This document shows, piece after piece, positions 23,420-30,396 of a stretch of 64,000 bases of DNA. The stretch spans positions 1 through 64,000 of IMG/VR virus record IMGVR_UViG_3300047564_004575; one strand, 5' to 3'. The position numbers were made by a program, and so were the translations under genes. The stretch comes from a virus. The number at the start of each line of letters is the position of its first letter. The stretch's first letter is position 1. The notes under the pieces are model-generated. The model was not told the origin of the DNA and made no database searches. It saw only the letters and a list, made by a program, of their open reading frames with translations.

Positions 23420-25000
23420 TTAATTACTCCACCAAGCTAATCCCCTCGGCTTAACAAAGGCGTAAACCAACGCATCCGCTGTGTCTGGACTACGATTAAG
23501 TTCGTTCTTTGATTGCAGTAAAATCTTGCCTGCACTGTTATATTTGATGGTCAATTTAGATAACTCAATTATCAAACTAGGGTCATTGGGTAGGCTGATT
23601 AATTCGTCTTCAGGGTATTCATTAATACCCTCAGTCATCTCATAAGTTTTGCGGATTCGTTCCCTTAAAATCCCCCAAGCTTCCGCCCGTCTGTTAGCAA
23701 ACTTTTGTTTACTGGTTTTATTCTCCCCTTGCCAAACAGTGAAATCATCCGGTGAACTTGCCCCATTAAACGGCGTAACAATATAGGGCTTATCTGCAAT
23801 ACTTTTCAGAGTCCCCCCAACACCTGCCCCCACACCATCAGCATCAAAGCAGAGATATTCTACACCTAATTTTCGCAATAAATCATCTACAACAAAGCTA
23901 ACCTGAGTAGTATCAAGGTTATCCCATTTATAGATTTTGGGGGAGACTAAGCCTTGCTGACGGATGGTTAAGACTGATTGATTAGCACCCCCAGCGGCAA
24001 CGTCTAAACCTGCACAGATAGGCTGTTCACTATCAATTAAGTCAGGAAATCTGAGATGGGCATTAATGCAAGATTGAACCCATCGTGACGGGATATAAAT
24101 GCCCTCAACAGATGCCGAATAATCTAGGTCTAATTCCTGAGCAATAATAACAGGATCGCCAATCTCTTTGCTTTTCTGTTCATACCAAGGATAGATAGCA
24201 TTTTTCGGAGCATCCCAACCTTGCCCCGTTTCACCATCAGGCGTTGTCCAGTGATTTTTCCTAGGGTCATCTTTCCAGTGAATGCGAAACTTAGGTATTT
24301 TCCCTTCGCTAACATAGCGGTAAAAAGCATTATCTAATCCGTTAGGCGTTGATACTTGAATTAAGCAATTAGTGTTAGCAGATAGTGCAGACATTACTTT
24401 TTGAGAACGCTCAATAAATGCACTTTCATCCAAGAAATATAGCCCAGATCTCCCGCCACGGCCCAGACTGTCGCCCGCTTCCCCCGTTATAGTAGCCCCG
24501 TTCTGAGGGTTTGCAACTAAGCCAGTTTTTGAGATACTTTCCCACCCTTGGGGTATCAACCATTCAGGCAAGTTTTTAATAAACAATCTGATTTTTTCAA
24601 AGATACAATCAGGGTCACCAACTCTATCAACCAAGTGAGCTTTTCGGCTTCCTACTGCCCCTTTAAAGTTAGGAGTAAAAAGCCAATGCTTGACCATAAC
24701 AGCCGATAAAATCCAAGTTGCCCCAACGTCCCTAGACTTTTCTAGTATTGCCCAATTGCCATCATAGTAATTAGTTTCGAAAAACCTTACTAGATCTTCT
24801 TGGATTGGGAACAAAAGGAATGGCTTTAATGGGTTTCTAGCATCGCGTGGATCGACAGTGTAACCGTAGTTATTGATAAACCAAACGGTATTGTTTTTCA
24901 TTTCTTTTAACTGTTCTTTTCTGGCAGCTAAGACATTTTGCCCATGCCACCTAATTCGTTTCCTATCTTCCATTCTTTCTTCTGTAGACTTTATAACCAT
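23420..25000 (-). CDS. terL: Terminase large subunit
   Basis: 526 residues. ATPase: Walker A-like EKSRDVGATW (near residue 87), Walker B LYFLDE (near 190), coupling motif QVSTPNG. Nuclease (RNase H fold): GLDVAAGG, FDADGVGAG and the final ADALVYAF. Cuts and pumps DNA into the capsid. Overlaps the likely small subunit by 10 nt. Located 0.4 kb from, and opposite in strand to, the portal gene. Confidence 0.9.
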   Translation of the reverse strand: MVIKSTEERMEDRKRIRWHGQNVLAARKEQLKEMKNNTVWFINNYGYTVDPRDARNPLKPFLLFPIQEDLVRFFETNYYDGNWAILEKSRDVGATWILSAVMVKHWLFTPNFKGAVGSRKAHLVDRVGDPDCIFEKIRLFIKNLPEWLIPQGWESISKTGLVANPQNGATITGEAGDSLGRGGRSGLYFLDESAFIERSQKVMSALSANTNCLIQVSTPNGLDNAFYRYVSEGKIPKFRIHWKDDPRKNHWTTPDGETGQGWDAPKNAIYPWYEQKSKEIGDPVIIAQELDLDYSASVEGIYIPSRWVQSCINAHLRFPDLIDSEQPICAGLDVAAGGANQSVLTIRQQGLVSPKIYKWDNLDTTQVSFVVDDLLRKLGVEYLCFDADGVGAGVGGTLKSIADKPYIVTPFNGASSPDDFTVWQGENKTSKQKFANRRAEAWGILRERIRKTYEMTEGINEYPEDELISLPNDPSLIIELSKLTIKYNSAGKILLQSKNELNRSPDTADALVYAFVKPRGLAWWSN

Positions 25001-25344
25001 TGATCTTTTTGCTCCTGAGTCAAGTCTTCATAGCTCATAGCTCCACCTAATGCAATGATTTTTTCCGCTTCATTTTGTTGCACTATTGTTAACTTTTCGT
25101 GGAAGTTGGAAGCCCAGATTGACAAGTTTCTAATTGTATCGGCTACTTGCTTAGCCTCTGCCACAGTCAACTCAGATGCGGCGTGTTTATCTACCTGTTT
25201 ATAAAGCTTTCCTACAATCGACGATTGAATCCTGTAATGTTTGCGAGTGATTTCAGCGAGGTTAAAATCAAGCTCAGTTTGACCCGTTGGCACTAGTTCC
25301 AACTGGATATTTTTATTATCATCATTAGTAGGGCGCTTTGGCAT
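24991..25344 (-). CDS. Putative terminase small subunit
   Basis: 117 residues, helical, with a polar N-terminus and coiled-coil segments (AEITRKHYRIQSSIVGKLYKQV, TVAEAKQVADTIRNL). It does not match a named family by eye, but lies directly before terL with an overlap, the usual place for TerS. Function by context. Confidence 0.5.
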   Translation of the reverse strand: MPKRPTNDDNKNIQLELVPTGQTELDFNLAEITRKHYRIQSSIVGKLYKQVDKHAASELTVAEAKQVADTIRNLSIWASNFHEKLTIVQQNEAEKIIALGGAMSYEDLTQEQKDQWL

Positions 25345-25378
25345 TTTAAAATAATACTATTAAGATTATATTAATATT
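25345..25378. promoter_or_regulatory. Divergent promoter of terminase and portal
   Basis: ATTAAGATTATATTAATATT lies immediately before the portal start, and AT-rich complement serves the terminase side. It carries the TTAAGATA-like motif. Confidence 0.45.
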
Positions 25379-26881
25379 ATGTCTGATACATTCCATGTTA
25401 GCTGGTTAAATGATGCCAATAACACATTACAAAGGGCGATTAGTTCAGTCGGTAATCTATCTAGCCGGGTGGGGACTTTTCATGACTCTACTAATCAAAT
25501 TGCTGTAAATTATCAACCTAGATTAACACTAGAAGAACTCTATGAGTTATTCAGTAACCCGTTAATCAATACCGCCTGCACTGCTTACCCTGTTGATAGT
25601 TTACGCCATTGTCCCCACTGGAATTTTGAAGACGATAGCGATATGGGTAACGAAGTCAAGGAAGCCATTGGTGAGATTATATTTTACGACATTGCAGGGT
25701 TTCAATATAAAGGTTTAGACGGCATCAAAGAGGCATTGATCGTTGCCAATATTGAGGGCAATTGTCACATCGTTTTAGATATTGATGATGGGAGAGAGTT
25801 AAATGAACCTGTTGATTTGGAGAATGTACAAGGCATTAAAAGCGGGGCTATTTTTGGTAGGGATAGGATTAGCTATAGTCGCGGTTACTTTGGTAAAGAA
25901 CCTCATTACACCGCCATGATGGATAATCAAAAGCCTGGTTATGCTTCCTATATTCCAGAGATTCACCCCGATAGAGTAATGCGTTTTTGGGGCGTTAAAA
26001 TGACCGGTGAAATGTTATATCGAAACGATTTTAAAAACCGTTCAATCATTGAAATGGTTATGGACAGTTTTAGTGATATGACTTTGACCAGCAAAGCCGC
26101 TTCAAACTATCTACAATCAGCATCAGGCTTTTGGTACAAGATGGATGGGCTAGCTGATATGGTTCTCCAGGGTAAAGGAGGTGACATTCAGAAACGACTA
26201 GAACTATTCAGGATGGGCTTATCTTCTATCGGCATGATGGTCATGGACTCAAACCGTGAGGACGCAGGCTTTATTAATCGGTCATTTAGTGGCGTTGATG
26301 CCCTGGTTAACCTAGTAGTCGATAATTTTGTTAGCTGTACCCGCATCGCCCGGTCACGCTTGCTAGGCTCAACAAAACAAGGGTCTATGAGTGAGTCGGG
26401 TAAAAGCGATCATGAACAGTGGGCAGAAATGGTCAGCAACTATCAAGCTGATGTCATCGCTCCCTATATTTGTCGGTTGACTGATTTGGTGATGGCTAGC
26501 GGTGGCGATCGCCCTGAATACGAGATTACATTTCCCTCTATCCTTGTCCGTTCTGAGCTTGACAAAGCACAAACCTATAAAACCTATGCCGAAGCGGACG
26601 AAAAGTACAACGCCATCGGCTTACCCGGTAACGTTATCCTAGAGTCACGATTCAAAGGCAATGATTTTAATACCACAATTACCCTAGATGAGGATGAACT
26701 AATGAGTATAGAACAGAGTGAGAATGATAATCAAAATCAAGAACAAAACGAGTCCCCCGCTATGTTGGAAGACTCAGATAAATTAGTTGGTATCGGTAGC
26801 AGTATCGATTTGCCTCTCAGTGATACCGAGTATGAATCGATTTTGAAGCTGTTAGAAATGGGAGAGGATTTGGAAGAGTGA
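25379..26881 (+). CDS. Portal protein (DUF1073-like)
   Basis: 500 residues. The middle (SRLLGSTKQGSMSESGKSDHEQWAEMVSNYQADVIAPYICRLTDLV) fits the DUF1073 portal pattern (LLG.s..G..sG.sD...w...v...Q...l.P.l..L.d). The ring it forms is the DNA gate of the head and the site where terminase docks. The acidic tail (about 440-500) is unusual in length. It overlaps the next gene by 4 nt. Confidence 0.75.
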   Translation: MSDTFHVSWLNDANNTLQRAISSVGNLSSRVGTFHDSTNQIAVNYQPRLTLEELYELFSNPLINTACTAYPVDSLRHCPHWNFEDDSDMGNEVKEAIGEIIFYDIAGFQYKGLDGIKEALIVANIEGNCHIVLDIDDGRELNEPVDLENVQGIKSGAIFGRDRISYSRGYFGKEPHYTAMMDNQKPGYASYIPEIHPDRVMRFWGVKMTGEMLYRNDFKNRSIIEMVMDSFSDMTLTSKAASNYLQSASGFWYKMDGLADMVLQGKGGDIQKRLELFRMGLSSIGMMVMDSNREDAGFINRSFSGVDALVNLVVDNFVSCTRIARSRLLGSTKQGSMSESGKSDHEQWAEMVSNYQADVIAPYICRLTDLVMASGGDRPEYEITFPSILVRSELDKAQTYKTYAEADEKYNAIGLPGNVILESRFKGNDFNTTITLDEDELMSIEQSENDNQNQEQNESPAMLEDSDKLVGIGSSIDLPLSDTEYESILKLLEMGEDLEE

Positions 26882-27258
26882 AACGCATTAAACACCATCA
26901 ACAGTTAAGGGAACGGATTGTAAAGGGCATGGACTCTGTCAGTGATGCCTATCAATCCGCCATGCTACAAACTATCTCCGAACCCTATCAATGGCCCGAT
27001 GGGTTTGGCGTTACTCACCGTCGCAATGGGGAAGTAGTCGTCGGCTCTAACCGTAATATCGTGGACTTGGGTAATCTTAAAAACTCCCAAACTATGTTTC
27101 GCCAGGGATTAAAAACTACCTATGAATGGTCTGGCATGGGTGAAACACCGCCAGTTATTGTCCACGAGGGAGCTACACTAGCTAACGGAACTCAAATACC
27201 ACCCCGACGCTGGACTGAGGTGGCAGTTGATAAAGTAGATTGGCAGGGATTGTTTTAG
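26878..27258 (+). CDS. Head-tail connector / tail completion protein (gp10-like)
   Basis: 126 residues. The end NIVDLGNLKNSQTMFRQGL...YEWSGMGETPPVIVHEGATLANGTQIPPRRWTEVAVD matches the HK97-gp10/virion-morphogenesis pattern (RDIVDTG.L..S......W....YA..VHEG.....G....R.W). It helps join head and tail. Coupled to the portal. Confidence 0.65.
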   Translation: MKRIKHHQQLRERIVKGMDSVSDAYQSAMLQTISEPYQWPDGFGVTHRRNGEVVVGSNRNIVDLGNLKNSQTMFRQGLKTTYEWSGMGETPPVIVHEGATLANGTQIPPRRWTEVAVDKVDWQGLF

Positions 27259-27716
27259 CCTTGAATTTTAACGATCGCCGATTTACCAAAGTTTGGTTTG
27301 ATAATTTCTCGTTTTTCTCCAGCAAGTTGTTTCCGAACCGTAGAGACTGCAGCGACTTCCGCCCCTACTATATTCAGTTCTGAAATAAATCGCTTTTGAC
27401 CATCTTGTGACAAATTAGAACAGTCAATAGATGTCTGTAATCGTCGTAATTGCTTACGTTTTTTACGGTTAGCCGCTAGGTTTTGTTTCCGAACGTAAAA
27501 TACAGCTTCCTCATCGGTCAAGATAGAAATACCGCCACTATTGGTCTTACAAACTACTTCTAATCTTGATTCGATTTGACTAACCAATTGCATCACAGCA
27601 AACGAATATTCCTGAGAGTCTACTTTATGCCCTGTAATCTTTTCGAGGTAGTCAGGGTTTATATAATCACCTTTTTGTAAGGCATCAAAATCAAAGGGAA
27701 ACTTTTCAACGTTCAT
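27255..27716 (-). CDS. Basic hypothetical protein downstream of the pentamer array
   Basis: 153 residues with a basic segment near residues 75-90 (RKQNLAANRKKRKQLRRLQ) and a basic C-terminus (KREIIKPNFGKSAIVKIQG). No recognised domain; the composition could suit RNA or DNA binding. It is the last gene of the operon that holds the GTYNN array: its start (with GGAG 8 nt upstream) comes 31 nt after the last hairpin. It overlaps the connector gene at the 3' end by 4 nt. Confidence 0.5.
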   Translation of the reverse strand: MNVEKFPFDFDALQKGDYINPDYLEKITGHKVDSQEYSFAVMQLVSQIESRLEVVCKTNSGGISILTDEEAVFYVRKQNLAANRKKRKQLRRLQTSIDCSNLSQDGQKRFISELNIVGAEVAAVSTVRKQLAGEKREIIKPNFGKSAIVKIQG

Positions 27717-27747
27717 TACGAAACTCCAAAATAAATAAAAAGGGAGA

Positions 27748-27764
27748 GGGGCAATTAAGCCCCC
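27748..27764 (-). promoter_or_regulatory. Hairpin at 3' end of array
   Basis: GGGGC / GCCCC arms around AATTA, followed (minus strand) by TCTCCCTTTTT. It can act as a weak terminator or processing signal before the basic protein gene. Confidence 0.55.
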
Positions 27765-27766
27765 AT

Positions 27767-27836
27767 TAGACTAGACTTGGCGCGACCCAACGTGACTCGA
27801 CGCGACAGGACTTGACTCGACGGAACTGAACTTGAC
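27767..27836 (-). repeat. GTYNN pentamer tract A (14 units)
   Basis: 70 nt read on the minus strand as fourteen consecutive pentamers GTCAA GTTCA GTTCC GTCGA..., with G-T-Y fixed and the last two bases variable (one unit has GCC). Exact 5-nt register over the whole tract. It follows RNA unit 1. Confidence 0.85.
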
Positions 27837-27845
27837 ATGGGTTTT

Positions 27846-27888
27846 GCCGTCTTCAAGAATTGCACTTGATTAAACCACTAGGGACAGC
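27846..27888 (-). ncRNA. tRNA-like minihelix RNA, unit 1
   Basis: 43 nt. Stem 1 GCTGTC/GACGGC (6 bp), 5' bulge CCTAGTGGTTTAA, stem 2 TCAAG/CTTGA, loop TGCAATT, one unpaired A. The bulge resembles a tRNA D-loop (GTGG) and the arm a T-arm whose loop is TGCAATT instead of TTCRANN. No anticodon arm. Confidence 0.6.
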
Positions 27889-27892
27889 ATGA

Positions 27893-27910
27893 CTAGGGAG
27901 TTACCCCTAG
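27893..27910 (-). promoter_or_regulatory. Hairpin before unit 1
   Basis: CTAGGG / CCCTAG-type stem around a short AT-rich loop, followed by GTC. The same element stands before the tRNA-Cys and before unit 3, which suggests a processing or spacing role. Confidence 0.55.
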
Positions 27911-27914
27911 TAAT

Positions 27915-27984
27915 TAGACTAGACTTGACAAAACTTGACTTGACATGACATGACCGAACTCGACATGACCCAACTTGACCAAAC
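27915..27984 (-). repeat. GTYNN pentamer tract B (14 units)
   Basis: 70 nt of GTTTG GTCAA GTTGG GTCAT..., ending GTCTA GTCTA before the hairpin. Same rule as the other tracts. Confidence 0.85.
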
Positions 27985-27995
27985 ATGATTGTTTT

Positions 27996-28037
27996 GCCCT
28001 CCGATGGAATTGCACCACCGTTAACACTAGAGAAAGC
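27996..28037 (-). ncRNA. tRNA-like minihelix RNA, unit 2
   Basis: 42 nt. Stem 1 GCTTTC/GAGGGC, bulge TCTAGTGTTAAC, stem 2 GGTGG/CCATC, loop TGCAATT. Both stems differ in sequence from unit 1 but pair again, so the structure and not the sequence is conserved. Confidence 0.6.
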
Positions 28038-28043
28038 ATGGGA

Positions 28044-28057
28044 GGGGCATAAGCCCC
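28044..28057 (-). promoter_or_regulatory. Hairpin before unit 2
   Basis: GGGGC / GCCCC with a 4-nt loop, a variant of the CTAGGG hairpin at the same position relative to the RNA unit. Confidence 0.5.
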
Positions 28058-28124
28058 AAGACCTAACTAAGCTTGACTAAGCGTGACCAGTCTAAACATG
28101 GCGAACCCCGTCGAGACTCGTGAC
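28058..28124 (-). repeat. Degenerate pentamer tract C2
   Basis: 67 nt with a looser version of the pattern (GTCAC, GACGG, GCCAT, GCTTA, GTCAA...). About 13 units, one with two extra bases. Probably decaying or diverged. Confidence 0.6.
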
Positions 28125-28125
28125 G

Positions 28126-28135
28126 CTATCTTAAT
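28126..28135 (-). promoter_or_regulatory. Internal promoter motif in the array
   Basis: ATTAAGATAG on the minus strand, identical to the -10-like motif before dcd and the ParB-like gene. It could start a transcript with units 2 and 1 and the basic protein. Confidence 0.4.
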
Positions 28136-28148
28136 TAGGAGAAAAACA

Positions 28149-28204
28149 TAGACTAGACCCGACTAAACGTGGCTTGACTTGGCTGGACTGAACAAAAACG
28201 CGAC
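28149..28204 (-). repeat. GTYNN pentamer tract C1 (11 units)
   Basis: 56 nt; one unit has an extra T, the others follow GTYNN (two have GCC). It follows the tRNA-Cys. Confidence 0.75.
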
Positions 28205-28213
28205 TAGAAAGTT

Positions 28214-28287
28214 TGGAAGCGATACTGGGAATCGAACCCAGGATAGAGATTTTGCAGATCCCTGCCTTACCACTTGGCTATATCGCT
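28214..28287 (-). tRNA. tRNA-Cys (GCA), CCA encoded
   Basis: Acceptor AGCGATA/TATCGCT, D-arm GCC..GGC with AAGTGGTAA, anticodon arm GGGAT-CTGCAAA-ATCTC (anticodon GCA), T-arm CTGGG-TTCGATT-CCCAG, discriminator U and encoded CCA. U73 is a known identity element of tRNA-Cys. Length 74 nt with CCA. It sits inside the pentamer array. Confidence 0.95.
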
Positions 28288-28294
28288 TTGGAGA

Positions 28295-28312
28295 CTAGGG
28301 AATTACCCCTAG
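28295..28312 (-). promoter_or_regulatory. Hairpin before tRNA-Cys
   Basis: CTAGGGG / CCCTAG-type stem, 7 nt from the tRNA start, matching those before units 1 and 3. Confidence 0.55.
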
Positions 28313-28316
28313 TAAT

Positions 28317-28416
28317 TAGACTAGACATGACCAGACGCGACTTGACGAGACGCAACCAAACAAAACGCAACCGAACATAACCGAACGCGACAAGACGCGA
28401 CTAAACCTAACACAAC
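28317..28416 (-). repeat. GTYNN pentamer tract D (20 units)
   Basis: 100 nt with twenty uninterrupted GTY-NN units, the longest and cleanest tract. It joins RNA unit 3 to the tRNA-Cys leader hairpin. Confidence 0.9.
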
Positions 28417-28428
28417 TCGATTGTTTTT

Positions 28429-28471
28429 GCCCCTTGCCAGAATTGCACTGGCTTAAACCACTAGGAGAGGC
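28429..28471 (-). ncRNA. tRNA-like minihelix RNA, unit 3
   Basis: 43 nt. Stem 1 GCCTCT/AGGGGC, bulge CCTAGTGGTTTAA (same as unit 1), stem 2 GCCAG/CTGGC, loop TGCAATT, one unpaired A. Third member with compensatory changes in both stems. Confidence 0.6.
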
Positions 28472-28475
28472 GTGA

Positions 28476-28495
28476 CTAGGGGAATTAACCCCTAG
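28476..28495 (-). promoter_or_regulatory. Hairpin before unit 3
   Basis: CTAGGGG / CCCCTAG perfect stem around TTAATT, 5 nt from unit 3. Confidence 0.6.
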
Positions 28496-28499
28496 TAAT

Positions 28500-28559
28500 T
28501 AGACTTGACGCGACGCGACCTGGCAAAACATAACCCGACACGGCGGAACCAAACAAAAC
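28500..28559 (-). repeat. GTYNN pentamer tract E (12 units)
   Basis: 60 nt directly after the stop region of the 28577 gene; twelve units, two of them GCC-type. It is the 5' start of the array in transcription order. Confidence 0.85.
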
Positions 28560-28576
28560 TCAGCAAGAAAATCTGT

Positions 28577-29197
28577 TTAGAGTTCGACTTTAAAGCGACC
28601 AAACTCAGGACGGCGATCGCATAGTCCGATGATTTTGCCGCTTAGATGCAAGATATCAGCAATGTCAGCTTGGTTTACAACATCTGGCATATAGTCAACA
28701 ACGATTTCCGCTTCCCATGACCGGAAAATAGGACGGGTACGCATAATAGCATTCTTCATCACACGCTCAGCCCGAACGTCAACATAGTTGGCATCCGCCC
28801 ATAACTCGTTAGTTCCTTTGTTAGTCCCAATGTCAAGACGGGCATCTTCACTAATCACAATCCCAGCTTTAAACGTCGTCCCAAGCTTCTTCTTTTTAGC
28901 ACCTGACAAAAGCATCCCTTTAATAACCGTAGCAGGTAAGCATGGCTTGCTATTGTCGGTAAAAGCAATGTCTGCCCCGTCAACGTCTAGATTGTGTTGA
29001 CCTTCCAGATAAAGACCGGCATACCATTCTAATTTGCTGATAACGTCGAGGTCATCTTCAACCTTTTTGCGCTTGCCGGTGTATTGCTTAATCAGTTGCG
29101 TGATGCCATTGCGAGGATTGACCAGAATATTGGCATTGTGCATTAACAGGGGAGTGTGTCCTATTAACTTTGCTTGCAGTGTTTTAAAACCGTCCAT
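28577..29197 (-). CDS. Phage protein with weak RAMP-like features, first gene of array operon
   Basis: 206 residues. Starts LQAKLIGHTPLLMHNANI..., a start pattern I associate with a phage family, and ends GLCDRRPEFGRFKVEL, a glycine/arginine-rich end that recalls the RAMP superfamily to which Cas7 belongs. This link is weak. If true it would be an RNA- or DNA-binding ferredoxin-like protein. It has a strong promoter (TTGACA, 17 nt, TAATAT) and a repeat copy upstream, and the pentamer array starts 18 nt after its stop. Confidence 0.5.
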   Translation of the reverse strand: MDGFKTLQAKLIGHTPLLMHNANILVNPRNGITQLIKQYTGKRKKVEDDLDVISKLEWYAGLYLEGQHNLDVDGADIAFTDNSKPCLPATVIKGMLLSGAKKKKLGTTFKAGIVISEDARLDIGTNKGTNELWADANYVDVRAERVMKNAIMRTRPIFRSWEAEIVVDYMPDVVNQADIADILHLSGKIIGLCDRRPEFGRFKVEL

Positions 29198-29226
29198 ACT
29201 TGCCTCGATGAATTTCTATATAAATC

Positions 29227-29255
29227 ATATTACCTGGCACACTGTTATTTGTCAA
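29227..29255 (-). promoter_or_regulatory. Promoter of array operon
   Basis: TTGACA and TAATAT with a 17-nt spacer on the minus strand, about 30 nt from the start codon at 29197. Contains GTGTGCCAGG, a partial match to the shared promoter core. Confidence 0.7.
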
Positions 29256-29290
29256 CCAAAAAAGAATATGTAATGGACTTAATTTGTTTT

Positions 29291-29330
29291 GCCATCAAAT
29301 ATATGTGACCAAGTGGCGATCGCCACCCAC
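29291..29330 (-). repeat. Short shared element near HIP1
   Basis: CATCAAATATATGTGACCAAG followed by TGGCGATCGCC recurs almost unchanged at 30330-30362, upstream of the next minus-strand gene. It extends the similarity of these two control regions. Confidence 0.55.
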
Positions 29331-29340
29331 CCCCATATAA

Positions 29341-29412
29341 ACCCAAAACCCATACACCGTAAGGCTTTCAAAAAGTGTTGCATATACTTTAGAAACTCCA
29401 GGGGACTGCAAA
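29341..29412 (-). repeat. Dispersed regulatory repeat, copy 4
   Basis: CCTTACGGTGTATGGG stem end and TGTTGCATATACTTTAGAAAC...GGACTGCAA. Upstream of the array operon and in its direction. Confidence 0.8.
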
Positions 29413-29427
29413 AACTCCCCAACGGCA

Positions 29428-29453
29428 ATAAAAAACCCGCCTAGATGACGGGA
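29428..29453 (-). terminator. Terminator of the 29477 gene
   Basis: CCCG/CGGG stem and TTTTTT on the minus strand. Stem is short. Confidence 0.5.
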
Positions 29454-29476
29454 TGATTGATTAGACTTCAGATGTT

Positions 29477-30217
29477 TTATTGCTGCCCCATAATCGCGTT
29501 TAGGGCTATCTTGGCTTGGCTACCAGCTTTCTTACAGACATTGACTGCTTGCCATGCGTTGCCGGTCTGTGTGTTGTTTAGTTTCATCTTTTCGGCTAGC
29601 TGTAGGAATGTCAGTTCATCCCGTTGGTGTTCTGTCATATAGTCACGGCTACCAGTCCGAACGCCAGCCAATTGATTATTGTGTTTGTTAACCGTGGCAT
29701 GATGGACACCTTCGGCTCCTCGCAATTTCAATTCATCGTGTAAGCCGTGATATTCCTTTAGGTATTTGCCGTGTTGATTTAAATGCTCTGAGACTGAATT
29801 GACTTGATCTTGGGTTGTGGTGCGACTAATGGCAATCTTAGCCAGTTCCTCAGGGGCGATCGCTAGCATTCCGCCTAATTCATTCCCCAGCGTTGCCAGT
29901 AGCTTTAATCGTTCCTTAGCTTTAGCCTTTGTTTCTGGCTTAGTCCGTTTACCGTCAATCAGAGCGTCAAGGATGGCTACCACTTCAGTCGAAGTAAACA
30001 AGGTAACACCTTGTAACCCTCCAGCAGTAAGGGCTTCAGCCTCTTTACCTGCGTTTAACGCCTCACCTTTTTGCTTGATTGTTTTGGCAGAAGCACCAGT
30101 CCATCGAGACAATGCGTTAATGCTGGAATAAAGAATTTTATCTTGATGGTCAAAATACAAATCGAATCCATCATAGGATTCTTTAATCTGCTTATCCGAA
30201 ACCTTTACGATAGACAT
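29477..30217 (-). CDS. Phage DNA-binding regulator with antirepressor-like layout
   Basis: 246 residues. Alpha-helical with an N-terminal part (YDGFDLYFDHQDKILYSSINALSRWTG) and a C-terminal segment (EGVHHATVNKHNNQLAG) typical of phage proteins linked to KilA/ANT regulators. The leader TTTTAGGATAGTGATGTAAATAAAAGTGCC resembles that of the DinD-like gene. Likely a regulator; family assignment is uncertain. Confidence 0.5.
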   Translation of the reverse strand: MSIVKVSDKQIKESYDGFDLYFDHQDKILYSSINALSRWTGASAKTIKQKGEALNAGKEAEALTAGGLQGVTLFTSTEVVAILDALIDGKRTKPETKAKAKERLKLLATLGNELGGMLAIAPEELAKIAISRTTTQDQVNSVSEHLNQHGKYLKEYHGLHDELKLRGAEGVHHATVNKHNNQLAGVRTGSRDYMTEHQRDELTFLQLAEKMKLNNTQTGNAWQAVNVCKKAGSQAKIALNAIMGQQ

Positions 30218-30300
30218 TAGTGAACGCTCCTTTTTAGCGGTTACTCATTGCTCCGGCTGCTCTTACAGCGCGGGGCACTTTTATTTACATCACTATCCTA
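30218..30300 (-). promoter_or_regulatory. Structured leader of the 29477 gene
   Basis: GATAGTGATGTAAATAAAA and a GC-rich stem GCTG..CAGC lie before AAGGAGCG. GATAGTG(G/A)TGTAAATAAAA is shared with the DinD-like leader at 17.5 kb. Confidence 0.45.
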
Positions 30301-30396
30301 AAACACAAATTGCTAAACATTCCAAAGCCCATCAAATATATGTAACCAAGTGGCGATCGCCGCCCCCTTTTAGCCTGACATAGCCAACAAACTGAA

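Noticed and set aside
27767-28559. Pentamer tracts as coding for pentapeptide repeats
   Set aside because: A 5-nt period would give a 15-nt coding repeat, but stops occur in the frames, register changes between tracts, and RNA units interrupt them.
27747-28560. CRISPR array
   Set aside because: No identical direct repeats of 20-40 nt with unique spacers and no cas genes; the units differ in sequence and keep only structure.
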